The translations under genes were made by a program, and so were the position numbers. The notes below the pieces were generated by a model. The model was not told where the DNA came from and searched no databases. It worked only from the letters and a program-made list of their open reading frames with translations. This document shows, piece by piece, positions 1 through 8,827 of a DNA stretch of 64,000 nt; position 1 is the stretch's first letter; every line of letters begins with the position of its first letter. Source of the stretch: Limnobaculum eriocheiris (GTDB taxonomy: Bacteria; Pseudomonadota; Gammaproteobacteria; Enterobacterales; Enterobacteriaceae); the NCBI RefSeq assembly GCF_021010575.1, contig NZ_JAJNAG010000003.1:62001-126000 (forward strand). Direction: 5' to 3'.

Positions 1-75
1 TTTGTTGGAAAACAGGTTAAAATTCAGATAGAACCACTTTATAACAGGGAACAGTTTGATGTGGTGATGATGTAG
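1..75 (+). CDS. rng: Ribonuclease G, C-terminal end (partial)
   Basis: An open frame enters from the left edge and stops at TAG after 24 codons. The tail ends in EQFDVVMM, which resembles the end of RNase G, the endonuclease that matures the 16S rRNA 5' end and decays some mRNAs. The gene lies just upstream of yhdP, as rng does in E. coli. Only the last residues are visible, so the call rests on this short match plus synteny. Confidence 0.75.
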   Translation, partial: FVGKQVKIQIEPLYNREQFDVVMM

Positions 76-121
76 TGGGCCAGTGAGACATTAAACCCGT
101 TTAGTAGCCAGAGGAGGAAGG

Positions 122-3100
122 ATGAGGCGAACGAGCCGCATGCTGTTTAAAATAGTGATACTGCTATTAGTGCTGCTTACGCTGGTTGTCGGTGGTTTGC
201 GCTTTGCCTTGCCCCGAATTAATGATTATCGTCAACCCATTCTGGATACCGTTAACCGATTTACCGGCATTCCTGCCCAAGTGGAGCAGATGAGCGGTAA
301 ATGGGAAATATATGGCCCCGCTCTTGATTTACGCAATATCTCGCTGGAAACCTCTGCCGGAAAAATTGATATCTCCCGGGTCACTGTAGCCCTTGATGTT
401 TGGGAATCTTTACTGCGTTTTCGCTTTCAGTTCCGGGACCTGACCTTTTATCAGGTTAAGGGTGACCTTGACTATATGGTGGGGCAGTCGGGCGAGAGCA
501 AAGAGTCTTCAGACTTAACCACACTGGAAAACATCTTTTTAAAACAGTTTGACCACTTCATTTTACGCGACAGTAAACTCTCTTTCTTAGCGCTGTCTGG
601 CGATCGGGTTATCGTTGAGCTTCCACGATTAACCTGGATGAATAGCCGTAACCGCCACCGTGCTGAAGGTCAGGTTCATGTTTCAACCGAAAATGGCACC
701 CAAAGTTTACTGGAGGTACGTCTCGATCTCAGGGATGAAGAGGGGCTGTTGGATAATGGCACCATCTACCTTCAGGCTGATAACGTCAACATGCTGCCGT
801 GGCTCAGTCACTGGTTTAAATCGAATTCTGGATTTGATAATGCCCAGTTTAGCCTCTCTTCCTGGCTCTATATTAAAAAGGGGATGATTGATGGGGGAGA
901 TATATTCCTGAATCAGGGAAGAGCTAACTGGCATAATAATGAAAATATGCACCAGTTAGATGTAAACCAACTGGCAGTACATATGAGCCGACAGGATAAA
1001 GGCTGGCGTCTGGATGTGCCGTCTCTCAACCTGAAAACGGATGGCGTGGTCTGGCCTGACGGTCGGGTTAGCTTGTTCTGGCAACCCGAGGGTATCGTTT
1101 CCGGTGGCAATAAGTGGGAGGAGATGCTACGTATTCGGGCGGAGAATCTCAGCCTTGACCATATCAACCCGTTATTGCCTATCTTTAGTTTTCTGACGCC
1201 TGATGTTCTGGATATCTGGTTTAGTATGGAGCCTCATGGCAATCTGCCGCTGCTGGCGCTGGATATTCCGTTAAAGCAGCCGGAACAAATTCGCTTTCAG
1301 GCCGAGTGGCAGGAAGCCAGTTGGAAGCCCTGGGAATTAATTCCGGGAAGCAATCATACTCAAGGGACTATCGCCGGGAATACCCGCGAAGGAACCTTAA
1401 ATATCGCTCTGAATAACAGCACATTACCATACAGCAACGTATTTCGTGCCCCTCTGAAAGTGAGTAAGGCCAATGCCACGTTAAACTGGATAAATAACCA
1501 AAATGAGTTTCGTTTATGGAGTGAGCATATTGATGTTCAGGCCAAATCTTTGTGGGTCAACGGTGGGTTTGACTACACTCAACCGGAAGGCGGCGACCCC
1601 TGGTTAAGTATTCTGGCGGGCATTCGGGTATATGATGCCGGTGATGCCTGGCGTTACTTCCCTGAGCCGCTGATGGGTAAAGATTTAGTCGATTACCTCT
1701 CTTCCTCCATTGTTGCCGGTAAGTCAGATAACGCCACTCTGATCTTTTCCGGTAATCCGGTTAAATTTCCTTATCCGGAAGAAGATGGCCTGTTCGAGGT
1801 GTATGCGCCATTAACGGAAACCACCTTTAAGTTCCAGCCTGACTGGAAGCCATTAACCAATATGACCATAGACCTGGATTTCATCAATGCAGGATTATGG
1901 ATGAATGCTCCAACGGCGAAGCTGGGCAAGGTCAATGGTCGTAATATTGAAGCCATTATTGCGGACTATGCCAAACAGCAGTTAACCGTTGCTGCCGATG
2001 TGGATGGTGATGGCATCGATGTTCGTGACTATATGAATGGTTCGCCGTTGAAGTCATCCGTAGGCGCAGCGCTGGAGCAAGTTGAAGTTAAAGGTAATGT
2101 TAGCGGGCGGTTACAACTGAATATCCCTCTTGATGGTAAGGATGCCATTGCCAAAGGTGATATTACCCTGAAAGATAATAGCCTGCATATTAAACCCATT
2201 GATTCCACTATGGAAAATGTCAGTGGTACCTTCAGTTTTGATAATGGTGATCTGATTAGTAAACCATTAACGGCCCTGTGGTTTGATCAACCGGTAGGTT
2301 TAAACTTCTCCACCAAGCAAAATTCCAAAGATTATGGTGTTAAGGTTGGTATCACCGGTAACTGGTCGGTGGCTAAGCTGCCATGGCTACCAAAAGATAT
2401 GGCTTCAGAAGTAGCGGGTAATGCTGGCTGGAAGAGCGATGTTAATATCGCATTACCACCAAAAGGTAGTGCTAAATATGATGTGTTATTTACCGGCGAT
2501 TTAAAAGGCGTGAGCAGTCGATTGCCATCGCCGTTAAATAAGTCATCAGGATCGGCGCTGCCGGTGAAACTGAAGGCCAGCGGTGACCTGAAAGGCTTTA
2601 ATATGGATGGGACTATTGCGGGCAATCAGGCGATCAATAGTCAGTGGGTATTCACTAATGACCAAACCCGATTGACGCGTCTTGCCTGGCAGATGAATAG
2701 TCAAAAAATACCAGCGCTCTCTTCCGATGAACGTCTTGATATGCAATTACCGGCGTTAAATGGTGAAAAGTTAATGGAGGTTCTTGGTTCACTGAGTTCG
2801 GCGGAGACCGGCGGAAAAACAGGAAAATTTGCCATGCCGCCGCGCTGGATTTTCCGTTCGCCGCAGGTTGAACTGGCCGGACAGTTCTGGCGCGATGTTG
2901 CCGTTGATGTGGATACCCGTTCAGCAAATACACAAGTGGGGATCAAAGGTAAAGAGATCGATGCCCGACTCAGTATTAACAATAATCAGCCGTGGCAGGT
3001 AGATATTGGCTACCTGTACTTTAATCCTAAAAAAGAGAGCCTGTTGGGCAGCTCTGACGAGAGTAAAGGTAAGGCAGGCAAGTCATCGCTTTCCTCCATT

Positions 3101-3937
3101 AATTTTGACCTTCTGCCATCCCTTGCAATTCGCTGTAAAGAGTGCTGGGGAATGGGGCAACGTTTGGGGATCGTTGACGCCGATATAAGGTTCCGCTCCG
3201 AAAGCTTAAGCCTGAGCAATGGTATTATTGACACCGGTAATACCCGTTTAACGTTCAGCGGCGACTGGTTGCGTTCACCGGCAGGTTCTGCCACCCGGGT
3301 TGATGGTAAATTATCCGGGCAGCAAATCGATCGCAGCATGGATTACTTTGGCATTTACACCTCGCTTAAAGATGCACCATTTGATGTGAGTTTTAGTCTG
3401 GCGTGGCAGGGAGAGCCCTGGTCACCTCAGGTAGATACCCTTGATGGACAGGTAATTACCAAGCTGGGTAAAGGGATGGTCGATAATGCGGGTGGCGGTC
3501 ATGCCGGGCAGATACTACGATTGTTAAGTTTTAACGCGTTAATACGTAAACTCCAGTTTGATTTTAGTGATACGTTTGGCAATGGTTTTTACTTTGATAC
3601 TATCAATGGAAGCTTTACGCTGGCGAAAGGCGTTGCAACCACCAGTGATACTTTGATCGATGGTTTATCTGCGGACATTGCTGTTGATGGCTCCATTGAT
3701 TTAGCCAAACAACGCCTCAATCTTAATGCTGTCGTCGCACCTGAAATTTCGGCTACGGTGGGGGTAGCCACTGCATTTGTGGTAAACCCTATTGCAGGGG
3801 CAGCGGTGTTTACGGTGAGTCAGGTTCTTGCGCCTCTATGGAATAAGATTTCACTGATTCGTTATAAAATTGATGGTAGTTTCGAAAATCCAAGTGTGAA
3901 CGAAGTATTGCGTCAACCTAAGGGAGAAGGCGATTAA
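122..3937 (+). CDS. yhdP: YhdP, AsmA-like inter-membrane phospholipid transport protein
   Basis: The 1271-residue protein matches E. coli YhdP (about 1266) along its length. Residues about 8-28 form one N-terminal inner-membrane helix, and the rest is a long repetitive beta-rich periplasmic body typical of AsmA/TamB/bridge-like proteins. Conserved blocks include FRDLTF, QFDHF, YFPEPLMGKDLVDYL and the C-terminal VVAPEISATVGVA stretch. In E. coli, YhdP works with TamB and YdbH in moving phospholipid to the outer membrane. The ATG follows a GAGGAGGAAGG ribosome site. Its TAA overlaps the next ATG by one base, so it is translationally coupled to the nitrilase gene. Confidence 0.97.
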   Translation: MRRTSRMLFKIVILLLVLLTLVVGGLRFALPRINDYRQPILDTVNRFTGIPAQVEQMSGKWEIYGPALDLRNISLETSAGKIDISRVTVALDVWESLLRFRFQFRDLTFYQVKGDLDYMVGQSGESKESSDLTTLENIFLKQFDHFILRDSKLSFLALSGDRVIVELPRLTWMNSRNRHRAEGQVHVSTENGTQSLLEVRLDLRDEEGLLDNGTIYLQADNVNMLPWLSHWFKSNSGFDNAQFSLSSWLYIKKGMIDGGDIFLNQGRANWHNNENMHQLDVNQLAVHMSRQDKGWRLDVPSLNLKTDGVVWPDGRVSLFWQPEGIVSGGNKWEEMLRIRAENLSLDHINPLLPIFSFLTPDVLDIWFSMEPHGNLPLLALDIPLKQPEQIRFQAEWQEASWKPWELIPGSNHTQGTIAGNTREGTLNIALNNSTLPYSNVFRAPLKVSKANATLNWINNQNEFRLWSEHIDVQAKSLWVNGGFDYTQPEGGDPWLSILAGIRVYDAGDAWRYFPEPLMGKDLVDYLSSSIVAGKSDNATLIFSGNPVKFPYPEEDGLFEVYAPLTETTFKFQPDWKPLTNMTIDLDFINAGLWMNAPTAKLGKVNGRNIEAIIADYAKQQLTVAADVDGDGIDVRDYMNGSPLKSSVGAALEQVEVKGNVSGRLQLNIPLDGKDAIAKGDITLKDNSLHIKPIDSTMENVSGTFSFDNGDLISKPLTALWFDQPVGLNFSTKQNSKDYGVKVGITGNWSVAKLPWLPKDMASEVAGNAGWKSDVNIALPPKGSAKYDVLFTGDLKGVSSRLPSPLNKSSGSALPVKLKASGDLKGFNMDGTIAGNQAINSQWVFTNDQTRLTRLAWQMNSQKIPALSSDERLDMQLPALNGEKLMEVLGSLSSAETGGKTGKFAMPPRWIFRSPQVELAGQFWRDVAVDVDTRSANTQVGIKGKEIDARLSINNNQPWQVDIGYLYFNPKKESLLGSSDESKGKAGKSSLSSINFDLLPSLAIRCKECWGMGQRLGIVDADIRFRSESLSLSNGIIDTGNTRLTFSGDWLRSPAGSATRVDGKLSGQQIDRSMDYFGIYTSLKDAPFDVSFSLAWQGEPWSPQVDTLDGQVITKLGKGMVDNAGGGHAGQILRLLSFNALIRKLQFDFSDTFGNGFYFDTINGSFTLAKGVATTSDTLIDGLSADIAVDGSIDLAKQRLNLNAVVAPEISATVGVATAFVVNPIAGAAVFTVSQVLAPLWNKISLIRYKIDGSFENPSVNEVLRQPKGEGD

Positions 3938-4785
3938 TGAGAAGTGCTAACGTAGCCCTGTTACAACTCTGTAGTGGGGATAATGTGCGTGCCAATCTGG
4001 CGCAAATTGAGCAACAAATTAAGCAGTTGAAACCCCATGTGAAGTTGGTCATGACGCCGGAGAATGCGTTACTGTTTGCTGATACTCAAACTTATTATAA
4101 ATATTCCGAAACAGAAGGAACCGGGCCACTTCAGGATGCCATCAGGGAGATGGCCATACGTTACGGCGTATGGATTTTAGTAGGTTCAATGCCGCTTATC
4201 AGCCGTGAAGATCCGGACCGTTTAACCGCCAGTAGCCTGCTGTTTGATGATCAGGGCGAAATCAAAGCCCGTTATGACAAAATGCATATGTTTGATGCTG
4301 ACGTTGCCGACGGGCACAACCATTACCGCGAGTCAGATGCCTATGCCTATGGCCAGCATTTAACGGTGGTTGATACGCCGGTTGGCCGACTGGGAATGAC
4401 CATTTGCTATGATTTGCGTTTTCCGGGTCTGTATCAGGCACTGAGAGAGCAGGGCGCTGAATTGATCTCTATTCCGGCGGCGTTTACCCGTGTTACCGGG
4501 GAAGCCCATTGGGAAATTCTGCTGCGTGCTCGTGCCATTGAAAACCAGTGCTGGATTCTGGCACCCGCTCAGGTTGGGCGTCACGGTTCTACCCGTCGTA
4601 CCTGGGGCCATACAATGGCTATCGATCCATGGGGAAGCGTGGTCGGCATTAATGCGGATGCGGTTGAAGGTATCAAGGTACATGTAGATACTTCCGGTAT
4701 GCAAAAATTGCGTGAGCAAATGCCCGTCGTCAAACACAACAGATTTCAGCCGGTGTTGAAAAATCCATTAAATAAGAGTGAATAA
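3937..4785 (+). CDS. Carbon-nitrogen hydrolase, Nit1/deaminated glutathione amidase type
   Basis: This 282-residue protein belongs to the nitrilase superfamily. The Glu-Lys-Cys triad is visible as E42 (TPEN), K115 (YDKMHMFD) and C157 (TICYDLRFP). The MHMFD and [10 protein letters not shown] blocks are typical of the Nit1/YbeM branch, which removes the amide from deaminated glutathione, a transaminase by-product. The gene sits between yhdP and tldD with a one-base overlap upstream and a five-base gap downstream, so the three look like one operon. E. coli K-12 has no gene at this position. The exact substrate is inferred from the family. Confidence 0.88.
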   Translation: MRSANVALLQLCSGDNVRANLAQIEQQIKQLKPHVKLVMTPENALLFADTQTYYKYSETEGTGPLQDAIREMAIRYGVWILVGSMPLISREDPDRLTASSLLFDDQGEIKARYDKMHMFDADVADGHNHYRESDAYAYGQHLTVVDTPVGRLGMTICYDLRFPGLYQALREQGAELISIPAAFTRVTGEAHWEILLRARAIENQCWILAPAQVGRHGSTRRTWGHTMAIDPWGSVVGINADAVEGIKVHVDTSGMQKLREQMPVVKHNRFQPVLKNPLNKSE

Positions 4786-4790
4786 CCATT

Positions 4791-6236
4791 ATGAATCTGA
4801 CGCTGGTCAGTGAGCAGCTATTGGCTGCGAATAAATTAAGCCATCAGGATCTGTTTAGCGTTCTGGGGCAATTGTCTGAACGGCGTCTGGATTATGCCGA
4901 CCTCTATTTTCAATCCAGCTACCATGAGTCCTGGGTTATTGAGGACGGTATTATTAAAGATGGTTCCTACAATATCGATCAGGGTGTTGGGGTTCGGGCG
5001 ATCAGCGGTGAAAAGACCGGCTTTGCCTATGCGGATCAGATTACATTAAATGCCCTGACCCAAAGCGCCCATGCAGCACGCTCCATTGTCAGCGATAAAG
5101 GAAATGGTAAAAGCCATGTGTTGGGTGCAGTGCCTTACTCCTCTCTCTATCCGGCCATCGATCCGCTGCAAAGCCTGACCCGTGAAGCCAAAATTGAATT
5201 ACTGCATCGGGTAGATAAAATCGCCAGAGCTGAAGACCAGCGGGTACAGGAAGTCAATGCCAGCCTGAGCGGCGTGTATGAAATGGTACTGGTTGCTGCC
5301 ACCGATGGCACACTGGCTGCGGATATCCGGCCTTTAGTTCGCCTGTCGGTGAGCGTGCTGGTGGAAGAAAACGGCAAGCGTGAGCGCGGTTCCAGCGGCG
5401 GCGGTGGTCGTGTTGGTTATGAGTATTTCCTTGAACCAACTGAAATGGGAATTCGTGCAGAAGTCTTTGCTCAGGAAGCGGTAAGAATGGCGCTGGTTAA
5501 TCTTTCTGCCATTGCTGCGCCTGCTGGTGCAATGCCTGTGGTTTTGGGCGCGGGCTGGCCTGGAGTGCTATTGCATGAGGCGGTTGGTCATGGTCTTGAG
5601 GGTGATTTTAACCGTAAGGGCTCGTCGGTATTTAGCGGTCGTATGGGGGAACTGGTGGCATCAGACCTCTGTACTGTAGTGGATGACGGTACCATGATGG
5701 GGCGTCGCGGTTCTCTGTCCATTGATGATGAAGGGGTTCCCGGTCAGTACAACGTGCTGATTGAAAAAGGTATTTTGAAAGGCTATATGCAGGATAAGCT
5801 AAATGCCCGACTGATGGGGTTAGCCCCAACGGGTAACGGACGTCGCGAATCTTATGCCAGTTTGCCAATGCCGCGTATGACCAATACCTATATGCTGGCG
5901 GGTAAGTCCAGCCGGGAAGAGATTATTGCCAGCGTAGAATACGGCCTGTATGCCCCTAACTTTGGCGGCGGTCAGGTGGATATTACTTCCGGAAAATTTG
6001 TGTTTTCTACTTCTGAAGCCTATCTGATTGAAAATGGCCGAATTGGCAAAGCGGTTAAAGGGGCGACACTGATTGGCTCTGGCATTGAGGCAATGCAGCA
6101 AATCTCTATGGTCGGCAACGATCTGGCGCTGGATAAAGGGGTTGGCGTGTGCGGTAAAGAGGGGCAAAGCGTGCCCGTCGGCGTCGGGCAGCCAACGCTG
6201 AAGCTGGATAATTTAACCGTAGGCGGAACCGCCTGA
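4791..6236 (+). CDS. tldD: Metalloprotease subunit TldD
   Basis: At 481 residues this equals E. coli TldD in length and matches it throughout. The zinc motif HEAVGH lies at residues 262-267 (H262, E263, H267). TldD forms a heterodimer with TldE/PmbA, and the complex threads and degrades unfolded peptides, processes some RiPP peptides such as microcin B17, and degrades the CcdA antitoxin. The partner gene pmbA is only about 11 kb away here. The ATG lies five bases after the nitrilase stop, and a terminator-like hairpin follows the gene. Confidence 0.97.
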   Translation: MNLTLVSEQLLAANKLSHQDLFSVLGQLSERRLDYADLYFQSSYHESWVIEDGIIKDGSYNIDQGVGVRAISGEKTGFAYADQITLNALTQSAHAARSIVSDKGNGKSHVLGAVPYSSLYPAIDPLQSLTREAKIELLHRVDKIARAEDQRVQEVNASLSGVYEMVLVAATDGTLAADIRPLVRLSVSVLVEENGKRERGSSGGGGRVGYEYFLEPTEMGIRAEVFAQEAVRMALVNLSAIAAPAGAMPVVLGAGWPGVLLHEAVGHGLEGDFNRKGSSVFSGRMGELVASDLCTVVDDGTMMGRRGSLSIDDEGVPGQYNVLIEKGILKGYMQDKLNARLMGLAPTGNGRRESYASLPMPRMTNTYMLAGKSSREEIIASVEYGLYAPNFGGGQVDITSGKFVFSTSEAYLIENGRIGKAVKGATLIGSGIEAMQQISMVGNDLALDKGVGVCGKEGQSVPVGVGQPTLKLDNLTVGGTA

Positions 6237-6256
6237 GGTACTCAATAAAAACAGAT

Positions 6257-6290
6257 CGGGTAACGGTTTATTCGTTACCCGGTTTTGATT
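6257..6290 (+). terminator. Rho-independent terminator after tldD
   Basis: A perfect 9-bp stem (CGGGTAACG, 6257-6265, with its complement at 6273-6281) has a 7-base loop. The T-rich stretch GTTTTGATTT follows. It closes the yhdP-nit-tldD operon. Confidence 0.85.
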
Positions 6291-6362
6291 TATGCCATTA
6301 ATCAGGAATGTTCTCCTCCTGAGTTCGACAGTTTTCATGTCATCTTTCTACGGGGTATTAAA

Positions 6363-6863
6363 ATGAGTATTTCCTACTATCAGTTAGCTACGCAAAGTAC
6401 CACTCGTGTTCTGAATAACCTTGATCATTTGATTGATATGGCGATGACATTTTGTGCAGAGCGCAAAATTGATGAGTCGGTATTGTTCAACGATCGTTTA
6501 GCGCCGGATATGTTTCCTCTGTCGCGTCAGGTTCAACTGGTAAGCGATATGACCAAAGGCTGTGCAGCGCGTTTGGCCGGTATTGAACCACCAAGCTTTG
6601 CCGATACCGAAACCTCATTTGAACAGTTGAAAGAGCGCATCAGAAAAACCGTCGATTTCATTGCCACGTTAAAAGAGAGCAACTTCGCCGATTGTGAGAA
6701 GCGTGATATCAAACTGCCGTGGTATGACAATGCACTTCCGGCAGAAGTCTTCTTATTACAGCACTCTCTGCCAAATATCTACTTCCATATCGCTACGGCA
6801 TATAACATTTTACGCCACAATGGTGTGCCGGTAGGTAAACGCGATTATCTCGGTAAGATCTAA
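6363..6863 (+). CDS. DUF1993 family protein
   Basis: The product has 166 residues when started at the ATG at 6363. A longer in-frame extension exists, but its start lies just past the tldD terminator and has no ribosome site. The sequence resembles the DUF1993 family, helical proteins of about 165-175 residues in the DinB-like four-helix class. Recognisable parts are the N-terminal YYQLATQS segment, the central KGCAARLAG stretch, and the C-terminal HIATAYNILRHNG and KRDYLG ends. The function is unknown. No fully convincing DinB-type histidine set is seen. It lies alone between two hairpins and is probably monocistronic. Confidence 0.8.
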   Translation: MSISYYQLATQSTTRVLNNLDHLIDMAMTFCAERKIDESVLFNDRLAPDMFPLSRQVQLVSDMTKGCAARLAGIEPPSFADTETSFEQLKERIRKTVDFIATLKESNFADCEKRDIKLPWYDNALPAEVFLLQHSLPNIYFHIATAYNILRHNGVPVGKRDYLGKI

Positions 6864-6870
6864 TTTAACC

Positions 6871-6905
6871 CTCTGACCTTCTTGCGTTTGATAAGAAGGT
6901 CAGAG
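6871..6905 (+). terminator. Strong 13-bp hairpin after the DUF1993 gene
   Basis: CTCTGACCTTCTT (6871-6883) and its perfect complement (6893-6905) flank a 9-base loop, 7 bases after the stop codon. No clean T tract follows, so it may be an RNA-stabilising hairpin or a weak terminator. Confidence 0.6.
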
Positions 6906-7003
6906 AATAAAGTGATTATTTCCCTACTTCACATTCCCTTCACTCACTTCACACATAGCCCGATTATATTGCTGACTATTCTAACCTCAGTGAGATTACG
7001 GCC

Positions 7004-7732
7004 ATGTCAGCAATAGATACCTACTCTTTATCACCGGCAATGGGATATGCTCGTCCCTGGTATATACAGGGATGGATGCGGACATTACCTTTGCCACTGC
7101 TGGAGTTTTGGAGCTTCGGGCTAAAAGAGGCGATAAGCTGTATTTTTGCGGTTTCATTTTTTATCACGCTGGCCTTGTCCAAGTTTTTATCCTTGGGTGG
7201 CTTGCCACGCTATGACTTTGTGCTGATGGTTGCACTGGTGGTTCAGTTTGCTCTGGTATACAGCGGGCTGGAAATCAAAAAGGAGCTGATTGCTATCTCA
7301 CTGTTCCATCTGTTGGGGTTGGCGTTGGAGGTGTTTAAAACGGCTCCGGGGATTGGTTCATGGAGTTACCCGGAATTTGCCTACAGCAAACTGTTTGGCG
7401 TACCGCTATACAGTGGTTTTATGTACGCGGCAGTGGGTAGCTATATATTGCAGGCATGGCGTCATCTGTCGGTGCGTTTGACAGGGTATCCATCTCATCT
7501 GGTAGTGATTATTCTGGCTGCGGCTATTTATATTAACTTTTTTACTCACCACTTTATTGGCGACTACCGTTGGCCGTTAACCTTGATGTTGATTGCGGTA
7601 TTCTGGCATACCAAAGTTCATTTTAAACCTATAGCACGGGAGTTCTGGATACCATTGCCGTTAGCTTTTTTATTGATTGGTTTCTTTATTTGGATTGCGG
7701 AGAATATCGTTACTCTGTTCGGCGGCTGGTAA
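7004..7732 (+). CDS. DUF817 family membrane protein, shortened by an in-frame stop
   Basis: The 242 readable residues form a polytopic membrane protein with about seven or eight helices, resembling the DUF817 family of unknown function. Matching segments include WSFGLKEAISC, GSWSYPEFAY, VPLYSGFMYAAVGSY and FTHHFIGDYRW. The frame stops at TAA (7730-7732) right after FGGW. The next 48 codons stay open in the same frame and encode what looks like the rest of the family's C-terminus. The gene is therefore either a recent pseudogene, a C-terminally truncated protein or a readthrough case. It is flanked by single-gene units and has no evident operon partners. Confidence 0.75.
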   Translation: MSAIDTYSLSPAMGYARPWYIQGWMRTLPLPLLEFWSFGLKEAISCIFAVSFFITLALSKFLSLGGLPRYDFVLMVALVVQFALVYSGLEIKKELIAISLFHLLGLALEVFKTAPGIGSWSYPEFAYSKLFGVPLYSGFMYAAVGSYILQAWRHLSVRLTGYPSHLVVIILAAAIYINFFTHHFIGDYRWPLTLMLIAVFWHTKVHFKPIAREFWIPLPLAFLLIGFFIWIAENIVTLFGGW

Positions 7733-7879
7733 TATCCTAATCAGGCCATCTCCTGGCAGATAGTGCATTTAGGGAAAATCAGTTCATGGGGGTTACTGGT
7801 GGTGATTACTTTTGTTATCGTGGCCGAGTTAAAATTTCTCAATAAATGTAAAGAAAGCGAAAATAAGCTGACTAACTAA
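7733..7879 (+). pseudogene. In-frame C-terminal remnant of the DUF817 gene
   Basis: After the TAA at 7730 the same frame runs on through YPNQ, then WQIVHLGKISSWGLLVV and a last hydrophobic helix, ending at TAA 7877-7879. Both the position and the W-x-YPNQ plus W-x-x-VH-x-x-K-x-x-SW pattern fit the end of DUF817 proteins. With this part the family's usual length of about 290 residues is restored. No frameshift is needed, only one changed codon. Confidence 0.7.
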
Positions 7880-8032
7880 TCGCGATCGAATATTTTTATC
7901 CAATGTATTTTTTTGATACACACTGTGACATCTTATTGAGTGGAAGTGTGGAATAATACATATTGGTAAAAAAGCTGATATAAGCTAAATATTAATATAG
8001 AGTGAGTTATCGTAATTTGTAACTGAGAGAGC

Positions 8033-8551
8033 ATGAAGAGAAATACCATAGGGATACTGATATTTTGCGTATTATTGATTATTGTTGGCGTTGCTTTCAA
8101 TAAAATAAATAGTACCCGGCACTCTTCAATTGAGTCTCGCTCAGCGGAGAACTCATCACAACCCGTTGATCGTAATAACGGTAAGCCATCCTCTACGGAT
8201 ATATCAACTCAGGAAATTGATAAGCTTACCCGGCAAGATGTTGTGGCGTCATATGTTCGTCAAAATAAACGTTTGCCGGATTATTACATCACTAAGAGTA
8301 AGGCCCGTTCGCAAGGCTGGGATGCTCGCGATGGTAATCTTTGTTCTGTTCTACCTGGTAGGGCTATCGGTGGGGACCGCTTCTCTAATCGGGAAGGAGG
8401 GCTGCCTGAAGCATCCGGACGAGTCTGGTACGAAGCGGATATTAATTACCGCTGCGGGCATCGGGGAGCAGACAGATTACTGTATTCAAATGATGGTCTG
8501 ATATATGTCTCACGCGATCATTATAAACGATTCATGGAGGTAAAAAGCTAA
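8033..8551 (+). CDS. Barnase-type ribonuclease with N-terminal signal anchor
   Basis: This 172-residue protein has a hydrophobic N-terminal helix (about 8-22), a polar Ser/Asn-rich linker to about residue 60, and a barnase domain. Against Bacillus barnase, the catalytic set K27, E73, R83, R87 and H102 falls on K88, E134, R144, R148 and H163. The offset is 61 at every site, so the domain aligns without gaps through GGDRFSNREG, EADINY and SNDGLIY. The enzyme should cut single-stranded RNA by the barnase mechanism after export or membrane anchoring. Two cysteines (C104, C141), absent from Bacillus barnase, could form a disulfide. The stop overlaps the barstar start (TAATG). Confidence 0.93.
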   Translation: MKRNTIGILIFCVLLIIVGVAFNKINSTRHSSIESRSAENSSQPVDRNNGKPSSTDISTQEIDKLTRQDVVASYVRQNKRLPDYYITKSKARSQGWDARDGNLCSVLPGRAIGGDRFSNREGGLPEASGRVWYEADINYRCGHRGADRLLYSNDGLIYVSRDHYKRFMEVKS

Positions 8552-8826
8552 TGAGAAGCGTTGTTTTCGATTTTGCTGATATTCGTTCAATGCCGGACTT
8601 TTATTTACAGTTCGCTGATATATTCCTGTTACCAGACTGGTTTGGTAATAATTTAGATGCATTATGGGACGCATTAACCGCAGGTATTCGCTTACCGGTT
8701 CAAATCGTATTTACCCATTTTGACCGTCAGTCAATGGATTTTGCTTCGTTGTATAATCTGTTTGAAGAGGCGGAGCAAGAGCTTGATGGTTTATTAAGTT
8801 TTAATAGTCTGGAAGATAACGCCTGA
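8551..8826 (+). CDS. yhcO: Barstar-family RNase inhibitor (YhcO-like)
   Basis: The 91-residue product carries the barstar core NLDALWDAL, with D36 and D40 matching barstar D35 and D39, which plug the barnase active site. An acidic helix (FEEAEQELDG) matches barstar's second contact region. The start overlaps the RNase stop by one base, so the inhibitor is coupled to the enzyme. E. coli keeps a barstar homologue, yhcO, near tldD but not next to a barnase gene. The gene ends one base before the convergent regulator gene, with no visible terminator between them. Confidence 0.87.
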   Translation: MRSVVFDFADIRSMPDFYLQFADIFLLPDWFGNNLDALWDALTAGIRLPVQIVFTHFDRQSMDFASLYNLFEEAEQELDGLLSFNSLEDNA

Positions 8827-8827
8827 T

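Noticed and set aside
8130-8501. A 123-codon frame overlapping the barnase gene
   Set aside because: It is a shadow in another frame; the barnase frame has all active-site residues and a proper ribosome site.
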